From assembly GCF_021602585.1 (NCBI RefSeq), contig NZ_BQIP01000011.1, forward strand, positions 130,413 through 181,921: DNA of 51,509 nt, read 5' to 3'. The notes below the pieces were generated by a model. That model saw only the letters and a list, made by a program, of their open reading frames with translations, ran no database searches and was not told the origin of the DNA. A program made the position numbers and the translations under genes. This document shows, in pieces, positions 15,942 through 24,774 of the stretch; the first letter of the stretch is position 1; every line of letters begins with the position of its first letter. The DNA is from Pseudomonas faucium. Its GTDB lineage: Bacteria > Pseudomonadota > Gammaproteobacteria > Pseudomonadales > Pseudomonadaceae.

Positions 15942-16832
15942 ATGCCCAGTAGACAGTCTGTAAATGAATTGGCCTTTCACTGCACCGTGGCGCGCCACGG
16001 CACGCTGGCGCTGGATGTGAGCATCGCCAGGGCCGCCGGCTTTGCGGCGCTGGAAGTGTCGGCAGCGAAAGTGCAGCAGTACCTCGACGCAGGCCACACC
16101 CAGCAAGACCTGCGCACGCTGCTGGGCGGCCTGTCGCTACCCGGTGTCGGCTACCTGCGCGACATCGAGCGCAGCGCTGCGCTGTACCCAGCGTTGATGG
16201 CCGAAGCCCGGCAGCTGTTTGCCCTGGCCGCCGCAGCCGGGGCCAAGGGCGTGCAGGTACTGACTGGCCCGCTCGACGTGCAAGCGGTGATCGACCACCG
16301 CCAGGGCCGTGCGCCCCGGCACTACGCCGGCCTGCTGGCGCAGGACCTGCACGCGCAGATGCGCACCACCGCCAGCAACCTGCAGGCCCTGGCAGACCTG
16401 GCGGCGCAGTTCGACCTCACCCTCTACCTCGAGGCCCTGGCCTGGACGCCCATGGCTGGCGTCGCCCGGCAGGCCGAGCTGATCGACCGGGCCGAGCGCG
16501 CCAACCTGAAGATGGTGATCGACTTCTGGCATTGCCACACCAGCGGCGATACCCCGGACGACATCGCGCGGCTGCACAAGGACTACCTCTACGGCGTGCA
16601 TGTGTGCGACTCGCTGCCGTTCGACGGCGGCATCCCCGATGAAGATGTGCTGCGCGATGTGCCCATCGGCGCCGGCGTGCTCAACCTTAAAACCTGGGCC
16701 CAGGCGGTAAAGGCCAGCGGTTACCAGGGCTGGTGGAGCTGCGAGCTGTTCTGCCGCAAACAGCACCAGGGCGACAGCTTCGCCATTGCCCGCGAGCACT
16801 ACAGGTTGCTCGACGAACTGGTCAACGGTTAA
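15942..16832 (+). CDS. Xylose-isomerase-like TIM-barrel protein (sugar phosphate isomerase/epimerase family)
   Basis: 296 residues of the AP-endonuclease-2/xylose-isomerase-like TIM-barrel superfamily (IolE, IolI and hydroxypyruvate-isomerase relatives). Barrel-end motifs with likely metal ligands are LYLEALAWTPMAG (Glu), NLKMVIDFWHCHTSGD (Asp and His), YGVHVCDSLPFDG (His and Asp) and GWWSCELFCRKQ (Glu). This is the usual Glu-Asp-His-Glu set for a divalent metal. ATG at 15942 lies six bases after GGGAGG; the longer frame to 15756 runs through the promoter and is rejected. It is followed after 17 bases by the GMC gene, in one operon. It probably isomerises or epimerises a keto sugar or keto polyol made by an oxidoreductase of the modules. 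Confidence 0.87.
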   Translation: MPSRQSVNELAFHCTVARHGTLALDVSIARAAGFAALEVSAAKVQQYLDAGHTQQDLRTLLGGLSLPGVGYLRDIERSAALYPALMAEARQLFALAAAAGAKGVQVLTGPLDVQAVIDHRQGRAPRHYAGLLAQDLHAQMRTTASNLQALADLAAQFDLTLYLEALAWTPMAGVARQAELIDRAERANLKMVIDFWHCHTSGDTPDDIARLHKDYLYGVHVCDSLPFDGGIPDEDVLRDVPIGAGVLNLKTWAQAVKASGYQGWWSCELFCRKQHQGDSFAIAREHYRLLDELVNG

Positions 16833-16849
16833 GCCAGGTGGAAACCAAC

Positions 16850-18451
16850 ATGGTCGATTACATAGTGGTTGGCGGCGGCTCCACGGGGTGCACCCTGGCC
16901 GGCCGCCTGAGTGAAGACAGCACGGCCACGGTGGTGCTGCTCGAAGAAGGGCCGCGTGACCTGAGCCCATACATCCATATCCCCGGTGCCTACTACAAGA
17001 CCGCCCAGGGCGGCCTGCTCAAGCGCTACCGCTGGGAGCCCACCCAGGCCCAGGCGCGCAGTGAGGCACCGACCATGGTCCAGGCCAAGGTGCTCGGCGG
17101 CGGCAGCTCGGTGAACGCGATGATCTACATCCGCGGCGTGCCCCAGGACTACGATGGCTGGGCGGCGATGGGCGCCACGGGCTGGTCGTATGCCGAGGTG
17201 CTGGCGTATTTCAAAAAGGCCGAAGACAACGACACCTTCAACAATGAGGTGCATGGCACCGGCGGCCCGCTGGGGGTGTCGTTCCCGCCCTATGTGCATC
17301 CGCTGTCGCGGGTGTGGCTGCAGGCCTGCCAGGCGCAGGGCCTGCCTTACAACGCCGACTTCAACAGCGGCAGGCCCGAGGGCTGCGGCCTTTACCAGAT
17401 CACCGCGCGCAATGGCCTGCGCAGCAGCGCGGCGGCGGCCTATGTGCGGCCGGCCCGGGGGCGCGGCAACCTGTCGGTCAGGACCGGGTGCAAGGTCGAG
17501 AAGATCCTCTTCGACGGCAAGGTCGCCAAGGGCGTGGTCTACACCGAGAAGGGCGTGCGCCGCGAGCTGTACGCGAACAAGGAGATCATCCTGTCGGCAG
17601 GCGCCATCGCCACGCCGCAGCTGCTGATGGTCTCGGGCATCGGCCCTGCCGAGCACCTGCAGGCGCAGGGCGTACCGCTGGTGATGGACCTGCCAGGGGT
17701 AGGCCGTAACCTGCAGGACCACATCGAAATCTCGATGGTCTATGAGCTGACCGGCCCGCACAGCTACGACAAGTACAAGAAGCCGCTCTGGAAAGCCGCC
17801 GCCGGCCTGCAATACGGGCTGTTCCGCAATGGCCCGGCGGCCTCCAACCTGATCGAGGCGGGGGCGTTCTGGTGGGGGCAGGAGGAGGAGCAGACGCCGG
17901 ATATCCAGTACTTCATGGTGGTCGGCGCGGGGATCGAGGAAGGCGTGGATACAGTGCCCGGCGGCAACGGCTGCACCATCAACTTCGGGCAGATCCGCCC
18001 GCGCTCGCGCGGCTATGTCGAACTCGATGGCAACACGATGGACCAGGCGCCGAGGATCGTGCCGAATTACTTCGCCGACCCCTACGACCTGGATGCCCTG
18101 GTCGAAGGCTTTCGCGTGGCCGAGCAGATCATGCAGCAACCGGTGTTCAAGCCCTACATCGCCCGGCGCCATGTGCCGGCGCCGCAGGTGCAGAGCCGCG
18201 AGCAGATCGCCCGTTTCTGCGAGCAGATCGCCCATGCCGCGCTGCACCCGGCGGGCACCTGCCGCATGGGCACTGACGAGCAGGCGGTGGTCTGCCCCGA
18301 GCTGCGCGTGCGCGGCGTCGAACGCCTGCGGGTGGCCGATGCCTCGATCATGCCGACCCTGGTTTCGGGCAACCCCAACGCGGTGTGCATCATGATCGGC
18401 GAGAAACTGGCCGATATGATCCGCTGCAACCGGCATAGCGAAATCGTCTAG
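16850..18451 (+). CDS. GMC-family FAD oxidoreductase (choline-dehydrogenase-like), module B
   Basis: 533 residues. FAD motif VVGGGSTGCTLAGRLSED is at the N-terminus (GxGxxG at residues 8-13). The GMC signature 1 region VLGGGSSVNAMIYIRGVPQD and signature 2 GAIATPQLLMVSGIGP are both clear. The catalytic His is likely His466 in HPAGTCRMG, and SGNPNAVCIMIGEKLAD closes the active site. It is closer to choline and alcohol dehydrogenases than the module A enzyme and lacks the cysteine-rich insert. I chose ATG 16850, preceded by AGGTGGA, over an earlier in-frame start that overlaps the isomerase gene. It should pass electrons to quinone or another acceptor, not NAD. The C-terminus IRCNRHSEIV is followed by a gap without a terminator. 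Confidence 0.93.
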   Translation: MVDYIVVGGGSTGCTLAGRLSEDSTATVVLLEEGPRDLSPYIHIPGAYYKTAQGGLLKRYRWEPTQAQARSEAPTMVQAKVLGGGSSVNAMIYIRGVPQDYDGWAAMGATGWSYAEVLAYFKKAEDNDTFNNEVHGTGGPLGVSFPPYVHPLSRVWLQACQAQGLPYNADFNSGRPEGCGLYQITARNGLRSSAAAAYVRPARGRGNLSVRTGCKVEKILFDGKVAKGVVYTEKGVRRELYANKEIILSAGAIATPQLLMVSGIGPAEHLQAQGVPLVMDLPGVGRNLQDHIEISMVYELTGPHSYDKYKKPLWKAAAGLQYGLFRNGPAASNLIEAGAFWWGQEEEQTPDIQYFMVVGAGIEEGVDTVPGGNGCTINFGQIRPRSRGYVELDGNTMDQAPRIVPNYFADPYDLDALVEGFRVAEQIMQQPVFKPYIARRHVPAPQVQSREQIARFCEQIAHAALHPAGTCRMGTDEQAVVCPELRVRGVERLRVADASIMPTLVSGNPNAVCIMIGEKLADMIRCNRHSEIV

Positions 18452-18598
18452 CCACGACTTTGAAATTGTTCACATCTGGCTCTTGACTAAGGACTGGTAG
18501 CTGGGGAAGTCGCTTGGCTTGCCCCGGCCGGCGAGGTTCGAGACGCAGGACATGGATGCGCACGTGTCACCTCCGACGCTGATCGACAGGAGGCTGAC

Positions 18599-19369
18599 AT
18601 GAACTTCCAGGGCAAAGGCAATCCATTGAACGACGAAGGCATGGACGAAGTCTGCGCCACGCTGGGCGTGCCTGACTCGCAGGTGTGGGCGGTGTTGACG
18701 GTCGAGACGCGCGGCTTTGGCTTTTTGCCCGACCGGCGCCCGCAGATTCTCTTCGAGCGCCATGTCTTTCACCGCCTGACCCAAGGCGCCCATGACAATG
18801 GCAATGACGACATCAGCAAGCCCAAGGCCGGCGGCTACCTTGGCGGCGCCGCCGAGTACGCACGGCTGGAGAAGGCCATGGCGCTGGACAAGAGCGCGGC
18901 GCTGCAGAGCGCGTCCTGGGGCATTGGGCAGGTGATGGGCTTCAACTTCAAGGTGGCCGGGTTCACCTCCACCGACAAGCTGGTCGCAGGCATGGTCAAG
19001 GACGAGAATGCGCAGCTGCAGGCCATGGCCAACTTCATCAAGGGCAACAACCTGGCCGGCGCCTTGCAGCGTGGCAACTGGGTGTCCTTTGCCCGCGGCT
19101 ACAACGGCGAGGAATTCAAGCGCAACGAGTACGACACGCGCCTTGCCGCAGCCCATGCCAAGTTCCAGGTGACCTTGCCCGACCTCAGCCTGCGCACCGC
19201 CCAGGCGGCGCTGCAGTACCTGGGCATGGACCCTGGCCCGATCGATGGCATCCGCGGGCGCCGCACCTTTTCAGCGTTGATCGGCTTCCAGGCGCAAGAA
19301 GGCCTCGCCGAAACCGGCCTTTTGGACCAGGACACCCTCGAGCGGTTGCTGGCCAAAGCCTTCGCCTAG
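18599..19369 (+). CDS. N-acetylmuramidase (DUF3380-type) with peptidoglycan-binding domain
   Basis: 256 residues. The N-terminal domain (about 10-180) has the N-acetylmuramidase signature VLTVETRGFGFLPDRRPQ, with likely catalytic Glu36, then ILFERHVFHRL and SASWGIGQVMGFN. The C-terminal 65 residues are a PG_binding_1 domain (AALQYLGMDPGPIDGIRGRR). No signal peptide is visible, so it would need type VI secretion, a holin or lysis to reach the wall; phage endolysins and type VI cargo share this architecture. It has an ideal AGGAGG five bases before the ATG. A 16-codon frame beginning at 18552 ends at TGA overlapping this ATG (ATGA), possibly for coupled translation. It converges on the DUF2235 gene with five bases between. 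Confidence 0.9.
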   Translation: MNFQGKGNPLNDEGMDEVCATLGVPDSQVWAVLTVETRGFGFLPDRRPQILFERHVFHRLTQGAHDNGNDDISKPKAGGYLGGAAEYARLEKAMALDKSAALQSASWGIGQVMGFNFKVAGFTSTDKLVAGMVKDENAQLQAMANFIKGNNLAGALQRGNWVSFARGYNGEEFKRNEYDTRLAAAHAKFQVTLPDLSLRTAQAALQYLGMDPGPIDGIRGRRTFSALIGFQAQEGLAETGLLDQDTLERLLAKAFA

Positions 19370-19374
19370 GGCTT

Positions 19375-20895
19375 TCAGGTCACCCACAAGGCAACATGCC
19401 CGCGGTTGTTGCCATAGCAGTTCCACGCGTCGTTGGCATAGGCGTACAGGTACCCCGAGCGCTTGGGCGTATAGGTACAGCCTTGGCCGATCTCGAACAC
19501 CTCCGGCTTGATCAGGTAGCCTTTGGCGTCCACCCCATCGCCGTTGGTGATCGCCCCGATCAGGCTGAACCAGTTGAACTGTTCATGGCGCTTGGTGAAG
19601 TTGAAGTTGGCGTCGTTGTTCCTGAACAGCTTGCTGTACCAGGTTTCCATCTGGCCGAGCGCGCTGCCCACCAGGTGGGCGACTTCCGCCGGCTGGAAAT
19701 TGCCGTCGTGGGTACCCCCCGGGCCGCAGCTGACCGAACTGTCCAGCCATTCCCCGGTGGCGCGCAGGTGGTAGGCGCGGCCGGCCTCCAGCCACAGGCC
19801 CGTTTCATTCCACGGCAGGCGGGCGGAGATGTCGATCACCAGCGGGGGAGAGGGCGCGAGCAGGCGGGCCTGGCGGTAGGGGTGTTGGGTGATGGGCGGG
19901 TCGTCCTGGCGGTCGAGGGCGGTTTGATGGAACTGCGCGGTTTGCGTCTTGAGGTCGGGGATGCTGCGCGGCTGCGTCGGCAGCAGGCCGAAAACGCCGT
20001 CGCAGGAGTCGTGCATCATGTCGTGGTAGTTCGGGCGAATCTGCTTGAGGGTCTTCTGGTTGAACGCCAGGCCACACTGCTCGGCTTGTTCGATCATCCA
20101 TTGCAGCGCGCCATCGGCCAACCCGCTTTCCCGATAGCCACCGCCCACATCGCAATGCACACCGGGGAACCACAACTGCTGCACATCGCAGCCGGCGGGC
20201 ACGTCGGTCCACAGGGTGGGCTGGAAGGAGGCACGGCGCTCATCCATCGCCAGGGCATGCCGGCCGGTTTTGACCGAACGGTGGAAGGCAGTGTCGTGGA
20301 AGGTGTAGCGGTTGCGGTCGTCGAGCAGGTTGAGTAATGCCATGTCGTCGGGGATGCCCAGTGCGCCAACGGTATCCCACACGCCGATGAAGCGCAGGGC
20401 AATGCTGGCGCCCTTGGCGTTATGGAAGGCCCAGCCCAGCTTGTCCCAGTCGTCGCGGTCTTCCAGCTTGCGCCGGTAGCCGAGTTTCATCAGCCGGTCG
20501 AGGCGCTGCCAGACCTCGGCGGCCTCAAGGTCGGCAATCTTCAGCAAGCCGCAGCTGTTGATCAGCCCACTGAGGCTGCGCACGGTGTAGGCACCGCGGC
20601 TGAAGCCGAACAGGTAGATGTCCATGCCCGGCTCATAGCAGTAGCACAGCTTCTGGTAGGCGCTCTTGATGTTGTCGTCGAGCCCCGAGCCTGTGCCGCC
20701 GCCGAGCGCCTTGTCCCACCATTTGCCGGAGGTGCCGACGCCTGGGTGGTAGTACTTTTCCTGGTGGACACCGGCGGCGTCCTGGTCTGCCACGGCGTTA
20801 TGCAGCCTGACCACGTTGGTGGGGGCCGGCACGCCCTTGTCGAGTTGCTCGGGGGTGTTCCAGGTGCCGTCGCAGCAAATCACTAGGTTGGCCAT
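19375..20895 (-). CDS. DUF2235 alpha/beta hydrolase with LecA-like C-terminal domain
   Basis: 506 residues. The N-terminal 330 form a DUF2235 hydrolase, the family that includes Tle1 type VI phospholipases. It begins with LVICCDGTWN; the nucleophile motif GFSRG places Ser99, Asp174 lies in GVWDTVGALG, and His247 lies in FPGVHCDVGGGY. The C-terminal part (about 355-506) resembles the galactose lectin LecA/PA-IL in pattern: WLEAGRAYHLRATGEWLDSS, then GGTHDGN, and at the end NDAWNCYGNNRGHVALWVT, like the calcium/sugar loop YNDVPGTYGNNSGSF. No signal peptide. AAGGAG lies ten bases before the ATG. It follows the large membrane protein by 54 bases on the same strand, so the two are probably co-expressed. 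It may be a lipid hydrolase aimed at glycan-bearing surfaces. Confidence 0.85.
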   Translation of the reverse strand: MANLVICCDGTWNTPEQLDKGVPAPTNVVRLHNAVADQDAAGVHQEKYYHPGVGTSGKWWDKALGGGTGSGLDDNIKSAYQKLCYCYEPGMDIYLFGFSRGAYTVRSLSGLINSCGLLKIADLEAAEVWQRLDRLMKLGYRRKLEDRDDWDKLGWAFHNAKGASIALRFIGVWDTVGALGIPDDMALLNLLDDRNRYTFHDTAFHRSVKTGRHALAMDERRASFQPTLWTDVPAGCDVQQLWFPGVHCDVGGGYRESGLADGALQWMIEQAEQCGLAFNQKTLKQIRPNYHDMMHDSCDGVFGLLPTQPRSIPDLKTQTAQFHQTALDRQDDPPITQHPYRQARLLAPSPPLVIDISARLPWNETGLWLEAGRAYHLRATGEWLDSSVSCGPGGTHDGNFQPAEVAHLVGSALGQMETWYSKLFRNNDANFNFTKRHEQFNWFSLIGAITNGDGVDAKGYLIKPEVFEIGQGCTYTPKRSGYLYAYANDAWNCYGNNRGHVALWVT

Positions 20896-20949
20896 GAGCG
20901 CGTGCTCCTTTGGTGTTGACGTCGTGATGACTCCGCTTGGCTTGCGTAC

Positions 20950-23900
20950 TCAGAACTTCGCGTAGTTCAGCGCATCGACCAGGGCCGAGCCGCCGATGCC
21001 GGTGAGCGACAGCAGCAGGGCGCGCACCACCGGCTCGTCGGCATAGCGGGAGAACGCCCCGGTGTTGAGCGCCACGATGCGTTCGCGCAGCAGGCGGAAC
21101 TTGGCCGACAGTGTCTCGTTGCCGGCGATTTCCAGCAGGTACTGGTCGATGCGCTGCAGGCCGAGGGTCCTGGCCTTTTCCGCGGCGCGGCGCAGGGACA
21201 GCGCCGAATACAGCAGGATCAGCCCGGTCAGGGTGAAGGTGATGATCATCCCCGGCGGGGTCGGCCAGTTGTCGAAGTAGCTGCTGCGCGAAATGATCAG
21301 GATCAGCAGCACCACGGTCGGGGCGTAGATCAGGCGACTGACGGCGGCGGTGCGCTTGGCGATCAAGGTCAGGCCGAACCACTCGTCGATGCTGGCGTAG
21401 GCGGCCTTGGGCACCGGGTTCAGGGCATCGCCGTACAGCGCTTTCTGCTCACGCTGCAAGCTTTTGGGCCACTGCCAGTGTTCCTCGCTGAGCCGACGGA
21501 TGAAGCGGATCAACAGTTGGTTGGCATCCACCACCCAGAACACCAGCAGGTTGAAAGCCAGCAACGGCGGCAGCCAGCTCCAGTTGCGCAGCGCCAGGTT
21601 GCCGCGCATCGGGTCGCCATCCATGGGCCACAGCACGTAGAGCAGGCTGGTCAGTACCACGAAGATCCAGGAGGTGAGCATCGCCCGCAGCAGCCTGGCG
21701 CCGAAGCTGCCGCAGATGCGGTGCTCGCTCCAGTACGCCAGCAGTTGCCCGGCGTCTCGGGGGTCGCGAGGGGTGTGCGGCGACAGCGGCAGAAACACAT
21801 GATTGAGCCAATTGCCAAATGCCGCGGCCAGGCGCTTCAGGGGCCGCAGCTTGCCATCCTCGAAAGGCTGCAGCTGGCGCCACAAGCCGACAGCGTGATC
21901 ATCACCTTTGCTGCTGCGCAGGTGGTACTTGCGCTCGATTTCCTGATGGTTCAGGCGCAGGTTGCGTGCGCCCCAGGCCAGGGCGGCAAGCGAAATGATC
22001 ACGGCGAGCACGCGCAGGGCAATGGTCGGCCAGGCACTGATGCCCTCGAACAGGAACATCGGCTCGCCCAGGCCGCCTTCGGTCAGTTCCTCGCGTTGCT
22101 GGTAGGCGCGTAGCAGCACCAGGATGAATATCACCAGCGGCACCAGCACGTACCAGGCGCTGGCGTCGAACAAGCCACGCGCCGGCGGCCGGTCGTCGCT
22201 GCTCTCGCTTCTGTCCAGCTCGCGGCGGTTCAGGCCCGAGGCGATCAGGCCGATCAGGATCAGGCCGAAGGTCACCCACAGCAACTCGACCCGCCAGGTG
22301 CGCGTGGCGATCCAGGCAGTGAGGGCCGCCACGCCATAGAGTGCCGAGGGCACCCAGACACTGAAGCCCGTGCGGCTTTCACGGTGGTTGCCGCTGCGCC
22401 AACTCAGCAGCAGGCCAAGGGTGACCAGCACCAGGGCCAGGGGGCCGGCGAGGAAGAACGACTGGATGCCATGCAGGCGGAACTTGAGGGCTTCGGAAGG
22501 CTCCGGGTAGATGGGCGGGGAAGGGTCCTGCAGGCAGCGCAGGGCCATGATGTCCTGCGGGCGGATGTAGGTGCCCTGGCCCGAGCGATTGTTGATCGGT
22601 GCGCAATCGGGGGAGCGCCGTTTGGTCAGGCTGCTCTCCAGCGGTATGAAGCCGCTGATGCCCACTTCGTAGATGCTCGGAGAGAGGATGCCGGCCTTGG
22701 AATAATCGAACTTCCAGCGCTTGGCGTCGAAGGGCTCGGGGGCCAGTGCGGCCAGTACCGCGACGAACACCGCGCTTTGCTGGCTGTCGCGAAACGGTGG
22801 CATCTCCTGCTGCAGGGCGCGGGTCAGGGTCAGGCCATAGGGCGATGCCAGCACCAGGTTGCGCGTGACCTGGGCTTGCCCGCGCTGGAGCATGCGCGCA
22901 TCCAGTTCGGTGGAAAAATACAGCTTGTTCGGCATGCGGCTCTTGAGCGCCTGCAGCACCAGCAGCTTGTCGTAGGTATCCAGGCCCAGCACCCCGATGG
23001 CGCCGATGCCGCTTTGGCCGGCGTCGCGGTAGGCCTCGTCCTGCAGCATGATGTGGTCGGCCAGGCGCCGCAGGTAATCGAGCTGGGAGTTGCCGTCGGA
23101 CTTTTCCAGCGGGCTGAGGTCGACGCTGCGGGGGTCTTTATCCGGTTTCTGCTCGGTCTTGGCGATGCTGTCTTCCGGCAGCCGCCCGTCCAGGCCGCGC
23201 AGGTAGCTGTAGCGCAGCACCCAGGGATCGACCCGGGCGGCGTCCAGGGGCGGCAAGGCCGGGCGTTCGCCGATCCTGTTGCGGAAGCTTTCGATCAGCG
23301 CGCGGCTGTAGAAGCTGTCCCATTCGGAGATCAGTGCGATGCGATTGGCGCTGCGCCACTCGGCGCCCGGGAAGCAGCGGCTTTCTTCCTGCGGCGTGGC
23401 GCACTGGGCCCCGGCCGTTGGGTCGACATGGCGCAGTTTCAGTTCTTCGAGCAGCAGGCGGGCCAGGGTGGTGTCGTCGCTGACCGTGCGTATCAGTGGC
23501 AGGCCTTTGAACGAAGGGTCTGGCTTTTGGCCCCGGCTGTCGAAGTCGCCTAACAACAGTTTCTTGTCGGCCGTGGCCAAGGGGGAATAGATTTCGATGT
23601 TCGGCGGGATTTCTGCCTTGGGTTTTGTCGGGAAGTCGGAGACTTCTCCGTTGTCGGTGAGCCTGTAGCGTACTTGCGCCTCACGTTGATACAAGCTGCG
23701 CAGCATCGTCGAATCGGCAGGCCCGATGACTTTCAGCGTGTGGGTGGACATGCTGCCTAACAACGTGTCTCTGAAACGACTCAGTTGGCCCAACGGGTCC
23801 TGCTTTATCGCATCCTGCTTGAGCCACAACAGCCTGACGCGGGCTGCCGGTGGCTGTTCTTCGTCGCTGGTCGGGTCAGGGACCAGAGGGTCGGCGACGA

Positions 23901-24420
23901 AGTCCTCGTAGGGCACGTCCAGCGTCGGCTCACTGATTGGCGCCTGGCCCTCTTGCAGTGCCACTTCCTGCGTATCGGCGATGTTCAACGCCTTCAGGGG
24001 AATGGCCAGGCAGCGAATATGTTGCTCGTCATCCGGTACCAGGCGAGCGCCCTTGAAGCCTGCCAGGATGGCGTAGCGCATGCGGCGGCGAAGCTCGACC
24101 GCTTCGGCATAGGCGCCATCTTCCACCAAGGCCACGACGAGTTGCGCTTTGCCTTCGGGTTGGCCGCTGGTGCACGGCGCTGTCGCGGGTGAGAGGTTCA
24201 AGTCCTTGATGCGCTTGCGGTACCGCTCCAGCGCATCGAAAGGGTCCTGCCACAGGCGTGCTTCGATCGGCATTTGCGGCTGGAACTGCGCACCCTCCGG
24301 GCGCGTTTCCATGAAGGGCGCGCGGGTCAGGGCAAACGCGGAAACGACAAGGCTCAGTATCAATGCACTGCCAGGCAGCCACACGGCATAGTTGCCTGTT
24401 GAATCCTTGTTTGCGTCCAT
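20950..24420 (-). CDS. Large membrane protein with periplasmic-binding-like ectodomain, function unknown
   Basis: 1156 residues, no family I can name with certainty. One N-terminal membrane segment (about 14-32) is followed by a soluble region of some 600 residues and then about nine hydrophobic segments (near 650-672, 685-700, 707-727, 755-775, 795-817, 917-934, 947-968, 1027-1047 and 1055-1074). In the soluble region, RIALISEWDSFYSRALIESF (near 360-380) and GAIGVLGLDTYDKLLVLQAL with YFSTELDARM (near 470-510) resemble the two lobes of a type I periplasmic-binding fold. This suggests a ligand-sensing ectodomain. The region near 820-910 and the C-terminus would be cytoplasmic. The gene ends 54 bases before the DUF2235 hydrolase gene. 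It may regulate, export or protect against that hydrolase. The Shine-Dalgarno is weak. Confidence 0.8.
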   Translation of the reverse strand: MDANKDSTGNYAVWLPGSALILSLVVSAFALTRAPFMETRPEGAQFQPQMPIEARLWQDPFDALERYRKRIKDLNLSPATAPCTSGQPEGKAQLVVALVEDGAYAEAVELRRRMRYAILAGFKGARLVPDDEQHIRCLAIPLKALNIADTQEVALQEGQAPISEPTLDVPYEDFVADPLVPDPTSDEEQPPAARVRLLWLKQDAIKQDPLGQLSRFRDTLLGSMSTHTLKVIGPADSTMLRSLYQREAQVRYRLTDNGEVSDFPTKPKAEIPPNIEIYSPLATADKKLLLGDFDSRGQKPDPSFKGLPLIRTVSDDTTLARLLLEELKLRHVDPTAGAQCATPQEESRCFPGAEWRSANRIALISEWDSFYSRALIESFRNRIGERPALPPLDAARVDPWVLRYSYLRGLDGRLPEDSIAKTEQKPDKDPRSVDLSPLEKSDGNSQLDYLRRLADHIMLQDEAYRDAGQSGIGAIGVLGLDTYDKLLVLQALKSRMPNKLYFSTELDARMLQRGQAQVTRNLVLASPYGLTLTRALQQEMPPFRDSQQSAVFVAVLAALAPEPFDAKRWKFDYSKAGILSPSIYEVGISGFIPLESSLTKRRSPDCAPINNRSGQGTYIRPQDIMALRCLQDPSPPIYPEPSEALKFRLHGIQSFFLAGPLALVLVTLGLLLSWRSGNHRESRTGFSVWVPSALYGVAALTAWIATRTWRVELLWVTFGLILIGLIASGLNRRELDRSESSDDRPPARGLFDASAWYVLVPLVIFILVLLRAYQQREELTEGGLGEPMFLFEGISAWPTIALRVLAVIISLAALAWGARNLRLNHQEIERKYHLRSSKGDDHAVGLWRQLQPFEDGKLRPLKRLAAAFGNWLNHVFLPLSPHTPRDPRDAGQLLAYWSEHRICGSFGARLLRAMLTSWIFVVLTSLLYVLWPMDGDPMRGNLALRNWSWLPPLLAFNLLVFWVVDANQLLIRFIRRLSEEHWQWPKSLQREQKALYGDALNPVPKAAYASIDEWFGLTLIAKRTAAVSRLIYAPTVVLLILIISRSSYFDNWPTPPGMIITFTLTGLILLYSALSLRRAAEKARTLGLQRIDQYLLEIAGNETLSAKFRLLRERIVALNTGAFSRYADEPVVRALLLSLTGIGGSALVDALNYAKF

Positions 24421-24774
24421 GGTGCATCACCGGATCAGGTCGCCCTTTGCACAGGTGCGGGACCGGATCCAGGAGCCACGAACTACGGGGGCTTGCACTA
24501 CGTCGATGGGGTCGAACGTGCAGAGCGGCGAGCATTGGACTTTGTATACCCATTGGGCAAGTTGAATTGTAGAGAAACCCGGCAGGGCGGCAAGTTATCG
24601 GCTTGCTTTCGGATGTTCGGTACTGGGCAGTGCAAGATCACTGCGCTGCCTGGCCTGGCCTCATCGCCGGCAAGCCGGCTCCCACATTGGCGTCCAATTT
24701 ATTGGGGGCAGCCCACACCTGTGGGAGCCGGCTTGCCGGCGATGAGGCCCGCCGCAGCGACCTGCTCAAAGCCC
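24421..24774. other. Intergenic region holding a REP pair
   Basis: 354 bases without a gene. It holds the 5' leader of the large membrane protein gene (minus) on the left and an inverted REP pair (24660-24746) on the right, just after the crotonase stop. Nothing else was recognised. Confidence 0.6.
24660..24746. repeat. Inverted REP pair, perfect 27-bp arms
   Basis: CTCATCGCCGGC...CTCCCACA at 24660-24686 is the exact reverse complement of TGTGGGAGCC...GCGATGAG at 24720-24746. The 33-base centre is unrelated. A classic BIME arrangement next to the 3' end of the crotonase gene. Confidence 0.92.

Noticed and set aside
18470-18598. Short minus-strand frame upstream of the muramidase
   Set aside because: Overlaps the clear AGGAGG start of the muramidase on the plus strand and lacks its own ribosome site.
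20950-24420. ABC-transporter or adenylate-cyclase-like sensor
   Set aside because: No nucleotide-binding or cyclase motif is visible; only the periplasmic-binding-like pattern can be defended.
24660-24746. CRISPR or transposon ends
   Set aside because: The repeats are REP palindromes in an inverted pair, not regularly spaced direct repeats, and no transposase is near.
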